Shown here piece after piece: positions 48,456 through 54,617 of a stretch of 64,000 nt of DNA (position 1 is its first letter; every line of letters begins with the position of its first letter). The position numbers were made by a program, and so were the translations under genes. The notes below the pieces were generated by a model. It was not told where the DNA came from, did no database searches, and worked only from the letters and a program-made list of their open reading frames with translations. Location of the stretch: NCBI RefSeq assembly GCF_017086465.1, contig NZ_CP070961.1:2852001-2916000 (forward strand), in the 5' to 3' direction. The stretch is from Nocardioides sp. zg-1228. Lineage in GTDB: Bacteria; Actinomycetota; Actinomycetes; Propionibacteriales; Nocardioidaceae.

Positions 48456-48971
48456 GTGATCCTGCCGCAGGTCCGTGACCCGCGCCTGGTGACGATCCGG
48501 CGCGGAGGGACCTTGCGCGACGAGGACCATCACCGGCTCGCCCTCTGGGCCGCCACGTGCGCGGAGCACGTGCTGGCTCTTTTCGAACAGGCTCGGGGGG
48601 ACGACCCCCGGCCGCGGGAGGCGATCGAGGCCGTCCGCGCGTGGGTCCGGGGAGAGCTGCCGATGATGCGCACGCGGGCCGCGGGCGGCCACGCGATGGG
48701 AGCCGCTCGCGATCTCGCGGGTGCGCCGCGCTTCGCTGCGTACGCCGCCGGGCAGGCCGCGGTGGTCGCGCACGTGCCCGAGCACGACCTCGGCGCCGCG
48801 GCCTACGCCATCAAGGCGGCCATGGCCGCCGCGGGGACCGAGCGCCAGGAGGCCGCGCGTGCGGCCGAGTGTCGGTGGCAGCACGCCCGGCTCCCCCGCG
48901 AGGTCCGCGAGCTGGTGCTCGAGGACCAACGACGTCGCAACCCGATCTGCTGGAACGTCTTCGACGTCTAG
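48456..48971 (+). CDS. Putative immunity protein (Imm-5-like domain)
   Basis: The 171-aa Ala-rich helical protein has DHHRLALWAATCAEHVLALFE, PREAIEAVRAWVRGE and HVPEHDLGAAAYAIKAAMAAAG, the blocks of proteins annotated as Imm-5-like. Such proteins are often found without a cognate toxin, so immunity function is not certain. The immediate upstream neighbour is a secreted nuclease, 14 bp away on the same strand. Confidence 0.75.
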   Translation: MILPQVRDPRLVTIRRGGTLRDEDHHRLALWAATCAEHVLALFEQARGDDPRPREAIEAVRAWVRGELPMMRTRAAGGHAMGAARDLAGAPRFAAYAAGQAAVVAHVPEHDLGAAAYAIKAAMAAAGTERQEAARAAECRWQHARLPREVRELVLEDQRRRNPICWNVFDV

Positions 48972-48994
48972 CCCGACGCCGGCCGCTCGCTCCG

Positions 48995-49411
48995 TCAGGC
49001 GACGGTGAGCCGGACCTCGATGTTGCCGCGGGTGGCGTTGGAGTAGGGGCACACCTGGTGCGCCTTCTCGACCAGCTCCTCGGCGAGCGAGCGCTCGACA
49101 CGGGGAAGGGTGACCTCGAGGGCGACGGCCAGGCCGAACCCGCCCTTGCCGTTGTCGCCGATCGAGACGTCGGCCACGACCTCGGACTCCGACACGTCCG
49201 CGTCCGAGCCCCGGGCCACGGCGTGGAGCGCGGAGTGGAAGCACGCGGCGTAGCCGGCCGCGAACAGCTGCTCGGGGTTGGTCGCCCCGCCGGGGCCTCC
49301 CATCTCCTTCGGGATGCGGACGTCGACGGCGAGCAGGCCGTCGGTGGACTCGACGTGGCCGTTGCGGCCCTCGCCCGTGGCGACGGCGCTTGCGGTGTAG
49401 ACAGTTTCCAT
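48995..49411 (-). CDS. ohr: Organic hydroperoxide resistance protein (Ohr/OsmC family)
   Basis: The 138-aa thiol peroxidase has the two reactive cysteines in AAGYAACFHSAL and HQVCPYSNATRGN. NPEQLFAAGYA is the Ohr signature. It reduces organic hydroperoxides with lipoyl thiols. METVYTASA at 49411 is the usual start. It is divergent from ohrR with an OhrR-type box between. Confidence 0.95.
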   Translation of the reverse strand: METVYTASAVATGEGRNGHVESTDGLLAVDVRIPKEMGGPGGATNPEQLFAAGYAACFHSALHAVARGSDADVSESEVVADVSIGDNGKGGFGLAVALEVTLPRVERSLAEELVEKAHQVCPYSNATRGNIEVRLTVA

Positions 49412-49431
49412 GTGCTCGATCATATTGCGCA

Positions 49432-49442
49432 CAATTTAATTG
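49432..49442. promoter_or_regulatory. OhrR-type operator CAATT-T-AATTG
   Basis: The perfect 5-bp-arm palindrome lies in the ohr-ohrR divergent region and matches the core of known OhrR boxes (ACAATT-n-AATTGT). Confidence 0.75.
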
Positions 49443-49464
49443 CACAACCAGTATCATCCACGTC

Positions 49465-49914
49465 GTGGACGACTACCCGCAGCTCGCGCTCGACGAGCAG
49501 ATCTGCCTGCCGCTCTACGCGACGTCGCGGGCCCTCACCCGGCGCTACGGCGAGCTGCTGGCCGGCGTCGGCCTGACCTACCCGCAGTACCTCTGCCTGC
49601 TCGCGCTCTGGGACGCCGACGGTCCGCTGACGGTCGGCGAGCTGGGCGGCCGGGTCCACCTCGACTCGGGCACCCTGACGCCGCTGCTCAAGCGGATGGA
49701 GCAGGCCGGCCTGGTCACCCGCACCCGCGACCGCGCCGACGAGCGGCGGGTGCTGGTCGCCCCCACCGAGCGCGGTCTGGCCCTCCGCGCCGACGTGGCC
49801 GGCGTGCCGGCAGGGCTGGTGGAGGGCATCGACCTGAGCGAGGACGAGGCCCGTACGCTTCGCCGCCTGCTCGACCGACTGCTGGGCGAGCTCGAGGCCG
49901 GCGCCCCGAAGTAG
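49465..49914 (+). CDS. ohrR: MarR-family peroxide-sensing regulator OhrR
   Basis: The 149-aa regulator has the sensing Cys in LDEQICLPLYATSRALTRRY near residue 15, as in OhrR, and a MarR winged helix (LTVGELGGRVHLDSGTLTPLLKRMEQAGLVTR..DERRVLV). Oxidation of the Cys releases ohr repression. The GTG lies 7 nt after a TATCAT box (49452-49457), again leaderless. Confidence 0.94.
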   Translation: MDDYPQLALDEQICLPLYATSRALTRRYGELLAGVGLTYPQYLCLLALWDADGPLTVGELGGRVHLDSGTLTPLLKRMEQAGLVTRTRDRADERRVLVAPTERGLALRADVAGVPAGLVEGIDLSEDEARTLRRLLDRLLGELEAGAPK

Positions 49915-49961
49915 GCCGGCTGCCACCGCGCACCGGACCGGCGCGGTCCGAGGCGTAGCGA

Positions 49962-50013
49962 CGAGGTCCTCCGGCGATGGGGTGGGGGAGACCCGTCCCG
50001 CCGGAGGCCCTCG
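49962..50013 (+). terminator. Hairpin terminator after ohrR
   Basis: Arms of 15 bp with one mismatch (49962-49976 and 49999-50013) enclose a G-rich loop. A shorter hairpin CGGACC-GGCGC-GGTCCG lies just before it. Confidence 0.55.
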
Positions 50014-50039
50014 TGCTCGACTACGCCTGGCCTGTCACA

Positions 50040-50702
50040 TCACAGGTCGGCCGGGCGCAGGACGAAGGTGATGCCGTGGGCGATCTGCGCGTTGCCCCGA
50101 TTGATGTCGAGAGCGAGCGGGTTGACGATCGGGTCGACGTCGTTGGGGTCCTGGTCCCGAAGGATGATGATCGGCAGGAACCGCGAGGGCACCTTGACGC
50201 CGATCGTGGGCCCGAGCGCCGTGGTCAGCTGGGCGCCGTTCGACCGGAGCGCGTCGCGGGCCGTGATGGTGGCGCCCGGGACGACGTGGTAGAGCAGGAC
50301 GTTCTCGACCGTGTCGATGCCCAGGCTCGCGACTGCGGCGAACACGTCCGCCTCCGAGCGCACCCACCGCCCGGTCAGGTCCTTGACGAGCACCTGGAAC
50401 GCGCGGTCGTTGGGGAGGAACGCGGTCAGCGCCACCGACCCGTCGGCGAGCAGGCGCACCGGGCTGTTGGCGTCGGAGTCGGCGGCGATGACGGCCAGCA
50501 CCGCCTCGGTGACGATGTCGTAGTCGTACCAGTCGCGGTCGAACTGGTTGCCGTCGGCGGTGAGCACCGACGCCAGGCTGTTCGTCCCCGTGGCGCCGGC
50601 GCCCCCCGATCCGGAGCCGGCAGCGTGGGCGGCAGCTGGGGCGACCAGTGCCGTGGTGAGGGCGAGAGCGAGAGTTGCGGTGGTGCGGCGGAACACGTTC
50701 AT
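50040..50702 (-). CDS. Secreted fasciclin-domain protein
   Basis: The 220-aa exported protein has a signal peptide (~1-28) and one fasciclin-like domain (LTAFLPNDRAFQVLVKDLTG..LLYHVVPGATITARDAL..GITFVLRP). ATG 50702 with GAGAGG 8-12 nt upstream is chosen over an ATG two codons before. Fasciclin domains mediate adhesion; no cell-wall anchor is visible. The domain order is slightly divergent from MPT70-like proteins. Confidence 0.82.
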   Translation of the reverse strand: MNVFRRTTATLALALTTALVAPAAAHAAGSGSGGAGATGTNSLASVLTADGNQFDRDWYDYDIVTEAVLAVIAADSDANSPVRLLADGSVALTAFLPNDRAFQVLVKDLTGRWVRSEADVFAAVASLGIDTVENVLLYHVVPGATITARDALRSNGAQLTTALGPTIGVKVPSRFLPIIILRDQDPNDVDPIVNPLALDINRGNAQIAHGITFVLRPADL

Positions 50703-50828
50703 TGGCATGTCCTCTCGTGGGTGACCGCGATCTGCGGTCACCTCCTTCTCCGCACCACACCGCCCACTGGATGCACCGGCGACCGGCCGGATCCGAGGAA
50801 TTTCCCTCTCCCCCGCGTCGGCGCCGCC

Positions 50829-51503
50829 TCAGGCGGGCGCCAGTGCCTGACCCTCGAGGCGGTGGAGGTCGGACAGCCGGCGGCGCAGCACCATGTGCAC
50901 GGTGATCAGCGCGGACGTCAGCGCGGCGTACACGCACCACAGCGACGCGAACGCCTGGACGTAGACGATGGCGACGACCGTGAGCCCGACGAGGTTGAGC
51001 AGCCCGAAGGCGACGATGGAGGGGTAGCCCGAGAGCACCGACGGACCGATCACCGCGACGACGTAGAGCACGGCCCACATCGGCCCGAAGGTCAGGCCGA
51101 CGTCGTAGACCAGCGCGTGCGGCTCCTCCCGGACCTCGAGCGGGCCGCTGAGCACCGCCCAGAGCAGGTAGGCCGCGACCACCGCGCCGAGCGCGACGAA
51201 CGGGGTCACCCGCCGGCGGCGCCCCTTCGGCTCGAGGAGCAGCACCGCGAGTGGCACCAGGATCGGAAGCACTGGGAACGCGAAGAGGACGTAGGCCATC
51301 GCTGCGGCGTGCTGGACCCCGGGCGAGAAGATGTCGGACGCGCTGTGCCAGACGAGGGCCTCGGTCAGCTGGTGGAGCGCGAAGAGCAGCGGCAGCGAGG
51401 CGAACGGCACCTCACGCAGCGTGCGCACCTCGCTCAGGCAGAACACGCCGACGGGGAGGAGGACCACGCCCGCCGTCAGATCGGCGCCCACCGAGAAGCA
51501 CAC
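50829..51503 (-). CDS. DUF6629-like integral membrane protein
   Basis: The 224-aa protein has seven or so hydrophobic segments and begins VCFSVGADLTAG, the usual N-terminus (MCFS...) of a small membrane family of unknown function. The FALHQLTEALVW block is also shared. A GTG at 51503 gives this start; the frame extends 17 codons further upstream without support. Confidence 0.65.
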   Translation of the reverse strand: MCFSVGADLTAGVVLLPVGVFCLSEVRTLREVPFASLPLLFALHQLTEALVWHSASDIFSPGVQHAAAMAYVLFAFPVLPILVPLAVLLLEPKGRRRRVTPFVALGAVVAAYLLWAVLSGPLEVREEPHALVYDVGLTFGPMWAVLYVVAVIGPSVLSGYPSIVAFGLLNLVGLTVVAIVYVQAFASLWCVYAALTSALITVHMVLRRRLSDLHRLEGQALAPA

Positions 51504-51617
51504 CCGTGGACGGTAACGCGGCCGGCCGGTCTGCGGACGGGCCACAGTGCCCATGCCGGATGGCGCGGGCAGGAGGCCAGGCCGGGCGGGGCTCGGTGCG
51601 GCAGCAGCGACAGCCGC

Positions 51618-52031
51618 TCAGGCGACTGCCGTCCCTTCCAGTTCGATCATCTGCCCGGGGATCGCCAGCCGAGCCACGCCGAGCATCGTGGTGGTCGGCG
51701 CCACCTGGGCTGCTCCCAGCCGCGACGCCAGCACCCCGTAGTGCTCGAAGAGCAGGTCGACGTCGGTCGTGTAGACGTTGAGCCGCACGAGATCGGCCAG
51801 CGTCATGCCGGCCGCGGCGAGCACCGCCTCCAGGTTGTCCAGGCTCAACCTCACCTGTGCTGCCATGTCTCCCTCATGACGGGGAGTTCCGTCGGCCCCC
51901 ATCGCGGTCTGCCCAGAGCAGTACAACGTCCGGGTGTGGCCGGTGACCACTTCGCCCTGGTTGAACCCCATCTCCACCGACCACCCCACGGGGTTGACGG
52001 CCACTCGTTCGATCGCCACATCAGCTCCCAT
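51618..52031 (-). CDS. RidA-family (YjgF/UK114) protein
   Basis: The 137-aa protein has YCSGQTAMGADGTPRHEGDMAAQVRLSLDNLEAVLAAAGMTLADLVRLNVYTTDVD. The usual catalytic Arg in RidA proper (near the C-terminus, in RxxV) is not evident, so it may belong to a non-deaminase Rid subgroup. It is divergent from a WYL regulator and probably regulated by it. Confidence 0.85.
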   Translation of the reverse strand: MGADVAIERVAVNPVGWSVEMGFNQGEVVTGHTRTLYCSGQTAMGADGTPRHEGDMAAQVRLSLDNLEAVLAAAGMTLADLVRLNVYTTDVDLLFEHYGVLASRLGAAQVAPTTTMLGVARLAIPGQMIELEGTAVA

Positions 52032-52104
52032 CAGATTGCATCCGGAGTCTCCCCCGTTCGCGGGCCGCGGTCGGCCCCGCGTCACCACCCTGACGCTGAA
52101 TCAC

Positions 52105-52133
52105 GACACCTTGTGTCAGGTATTCGGTAGCGT
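52105..52133 (+). promoter_or_regulatory. GACAC-CTT-GTGTC palindrome and TAGCGT -10 box of the WYL gene
   Basis: The palindrome (52105-52117) lies 11 bp upstream of TAGCGT (52128-52133), which is 7 nt before GTG 52141. It is a candidate autoregulatory operator shared with the divergent RidA gene. Confidence 0.5.
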
Positions 52134-52140
52134 CTTCGTG

Positions 52141-53163
52141 GTGCGCGCTGATCGGCTGGTGTCCTTGGTCCTTCTGCTGCGTCAGCGCGGCCAGCTGACC
52201 GCGACTGCCTTGGCCAAGGAGCTCGAGGTCTCCACGCGCACCGTCATGCGCGACATCGAAGCCCTTTCTGCGGCTGGCGTCCCCGTCTATGCCGAACGCG
52301 GCAGGCACGGTGGCTACTCGCTGCTGCCGGGGTTCCGCACCGAGCTCACGGGCCTCAACCACGAGGAAGCGCTCGCGCTGCTCACCGCGGACTCGGGTTC
52401 AGGCGAGCAGATTCTGGGACTCCGAACGGCTCTCGCCTCAGCGATGCGGAAGATCGTTGACGCGCTGCCCGAAAGCCATCAGGTCGCCGCGAGCAACGCG
52501 GCACAGCGATTCCTGGTCAACCCCGAGACCGACCTCCTTTCCCGTCGCCTGAGCCGAGACGCGCTGCCCGACGCCACGTTGACGGTGGTGCGACGCGCGG
52601 TCCTCGCCGGCCGCAGGTTGCGGATCCACTACGCCTCGCGAGGCCAGACACCCCAGTGGCGCACAGTGGACCCGATCGGCCTGGTCACCGTGCGAGACAC
52701 GGGCTACCTCCTGGTCACCGAGTCCGGCACCGACCGGACCCTTCGACTATCGCGCATCCGCGCCGCCGAAGAGCTTGCCGAACCGGCTCAGCGACCCGAG
52801 CAGGTCGACCTCGAGCACGTCTGGGCACAGCGGTGCGCGGAGTTCCTGTCCGAGGGTCACGTCCCCGTCCAGGTACGGGTGAGCGCGGCGCGGCGGGATG
52901 ACCTCCTCGACATGGCCGAAGCGGTTCGCGTCGAGGAGGCCGAACCAGACGGCTGGCTGCGGCTCGAAGTCACCTTCCAAGATCTCTGGCACGCAGAGTG
53001 GGCGCTGTGGCAGCTCGGTATCAACGCTGAAGCGATCGCCCCGCGTGAGCTGCGCGTCTCCCTGCACGCTCGGGCAGACGCAGTCGCCAACCGCTACCGG
53101 GACTCAGCTGAGCCCGACCCGTTCCAAGGCCAGTCCATCCCTGCCCGCCCAGTCCGGGCGTGA
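52141..53163 (+). CDS. WYL-domain transcriptional regulator
   Basis: The 340-aa regulator has an N-terminal DeoR/HTH_11 winged helix (ADRLVSLVLLLRQRGQLTATALAKELEVSTRTVMRDIEALSAAGVPVYAERGRHGGY), a WYL domain (~150-225, RRLRIHYASRGQTPQWRTVDPIGLVTVRDTGYLLV) and a C-terminal WCX region. WYL proteins bind nucleotides or oligonucleotides and often lie near defence islands; here it seems paired with RidA. GTG 52138 is an alternative start. Confidence 0.88.
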   Translation: MRADRLVSLVLLLRQRGQLTATALAKELEVSTRTVMRDIEALSAAGVPVYAERGRHGGYSLLPGFRTELTGLNHEEALALLTADSGSGEQILGLRTALASAMRKIVDALPESHQVAASNAAQRFLVNPETDLLSRRLSRDALPDATLTVVRRAVLAGRRLRIHYASRGQTPQWRTVDPIGLVTVRDTGYLLVTESGTDRTLRLSRIRAAEELAEPAQRPEQVDLEHVWAQRCAEFLSEGHVPVQVRVSAARRDDLLDMAEAVRVEEAEPDGWLRLEVTFQDLWHAEWALWQLGINAEAIAPRELRVSLHARADAVANRYRDSAEPDPFQGQSIPARPVRA

Positions 53164-53333
53164 GGTCGAAGTTGGCCGCCATCGCGCAGCTCGTAGCAGT
53201 CGCATTCCGCGAACTGCTCCGCCAATCTGCACCCTCCGACAACAGATTCAGCACCCACCGGTGCGCTCGCATCCGAACCTGATGGGAGGCGTGTGACAGG
53301 CGGATCCAGATCGGTATGAGCTCACACGCAGGG

Positions 53334-53400
53334 GACGGGTGTCGGAGCGGCTCACGTTCACGAGGGCTGGCTCTCAGCGGGGTGACCCCACCGGGACCGG
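53334..53400 (+). repeat. ~67-bp direct repeat, left copy
   Basis: GACGGGTGTCGGAGCGGCTC begins a segment repeated at 54216-54281, with about 90% identity (roughly six substitutions and one indel). It lies just upstream of the substrate-binding-protein gene, and no coding role is visible. Confidence 0.85.
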
Positions 53401-53437
53401 AACGTCGCCCGCTGCCACGAGCGACACGGCTGGCACC

Positions 53438-54157
53438 ATGCGGCTCGTGGACATCACCAACGATCTAGCTCCGTCCGGCACCCTGCGTGCGTCGATCAAC
53501 CTCGGCAACCCCGTGCTCGCCCAGGGCACACCCGACGCTCCCGCCGGCGTCACGGTCGACATTGCCCGGGAGCTCGGCTCTCGGCTCGGGATCCCGGTCG
53601 AGCTGATCTGTTTCGACGCCGCGCGCGACTCGTTCGAGGCGATGGCCGCTGGTCGGGCCGACATCTGCTTCCTCGCCGTCGACCCTGCCCGCGAAGAGAC
53701 AGTCGCCTTCACCGCGCCGTACGCCCTCATCGAGGGGGTCTTCGCGGTCCGCGACGACTCGCCTCTCACCTCTGCCACCGACGTGGACCGCCCGGGCGTC
53801 CGGGTCGGGGTCAAGAAGGGGTCCGCCTACGACCTGTTCCTCACCCGCACCCTGGCTCACGCAGAGGTGGTGCGTGGCAGCGAGGGCACCGCGACGTTCA
53901 CTGAGCAGCAACTGGAGGTCGCCGCGGGCATCAGGCAGCCGGTCGTCGACTTCGTCGCAACCCATCCCGGGACTCGGCTGCTCGAGCCGTGCTTCATGGA
54001 GATCCAGCAGGCCGTGGGCACCACGCGGACCCGGAGCCCCCAGACGGTCGGATTCCTGCGTACCTTCGTCGAGGACCTGAAAGTCACCGGCTTCATCGCC
54101 GAGGCGCTCATCCGATCAGGTAGACACGACGCGACAGTCGCCCCGCCCGCCGCGTGA
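53438..54157 (+). CDS. Substrate-binding-protein family 3 homologue without a signal peptide
   Basis: The 239-aa protein has the SBP_bac_3 fold: LRASINLGNPVLAQGTPDAPAGVTVDIARELGSRLGIPVELICFDAARDSFEAMAAGRADICFLAVDPAREETVAFTAPYALIEGVFAV, then PGVRVGVKKGSAYDLFL. Normally this is the periplasmic subunit of amino acid ABC transporters. Here no signal peptide or lipobox precedes it and no permease is near, so it may be a cytosolic sensor or a relic. The gene is bracketed by direct repeats. Confidence 0.75.
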   Translation: MRLVDITNDLAPSGTLRASINLGNPVLAQGTPDAPAGVTVDIARELGSRLGIPVELICFDAARDSFEAMAAGRADICFLAVDPAREETVAFTAPYALIEGVFAVRDDSPLTSATDVDRPGVRVGVKKGSAYDLFLTRTLAHAEVVRGSEGTATFTEQQLEVAAGIRQPVVDFVATHPGTRLLEPCFMEIQQAVGTTRTRSPQTVGFLRTFVEDLKVTGFIAEALIRSGRHDATVAPPAA

Positions 54158-54215
54158 GGTCGGCGCAGACGGATTGCTTGTGACGGACTGGCAGGCCACG
54201 CACGAGAGCCGCACC

Positions 54216-54281
54216 GACGGGTGTCGGAGCGGCTCTCGTTCAAGAGGGCTGGCTCTCGATGGGGTGACCCACCGGGACCGG
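54216..54281 (+). repeat. ~67-bp direct repeat, right copy
   Basis: Second copy of the repeat at 53334, lying after the substrate-binding-protein gene. The homology stops at 54281, exactly where the ATTCTGCGAAG repeats and the lower-GC island begin. Confidence 0.85.
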
Positions 54282-54283
54282 TA

Positions 54284-54315
54284 ATTCTGCGAAGTCTCCG
54301 CGTTATTCTGCGAAG
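54284..54315 (+). repeat. Direct repeat ATTCTGCGAAG, possible recombinase site at island edge
   Basis: The 11-mer occurs at 54284-54294 and 54305-54315, a 21-bp period. Such tandem binding sites are typical of tyrosine-recombinase att or transposon ends, and the base composition changes here. No integrase gene is in the window. Confidence 0.55.
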
Positions 54316-54617
54316 ACCTCTCAGTGAGGGCTTCCCCGAAATGAAGCTTTCCGCGTAGACGGGCATCGTTACAGCCTGTCGAGACTCGGGTTGCACACGT
54401 CAGCGACGCAGTTTGCACACGCGTGGCCATGATAAGCGCGATCGTCGCCAACTCATGGAGACGAAGTCCTTGCGGTCATCTTGTCTGTCGCGAGGAAGAC
54501 GCGTGCATCGATCTTGGTCTCGGCAGGCCGGACGTCTGCCCATCGTGAGGCAGACGCCGGCGCGGCACCTGCGGGGGAAGGGCCGATCGCCCTGGGCAGC
54601 GTGATGTAGTGAGCGCG
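54316..54617 (+). other. Intergenic start of the island, with TTGCACACG direct repeat
   Basis: No gene of its own is supported here. TTGCACACG occurs at 54391 and 54413 (22-bp period) and may be a regulator site or part of a promoter for the next gene. Several short open frames cross this stretch, but none has family resemblance or codon bias. Confidence 0.4.

Noticed and set aside
54116..54451. Small minus-strand ORF covering the right repeat and the ATTCTGCGAAG region
   Set aside because: It crosses the repeat boundary and the compositional break, and shows no codon bias or family resemblance.
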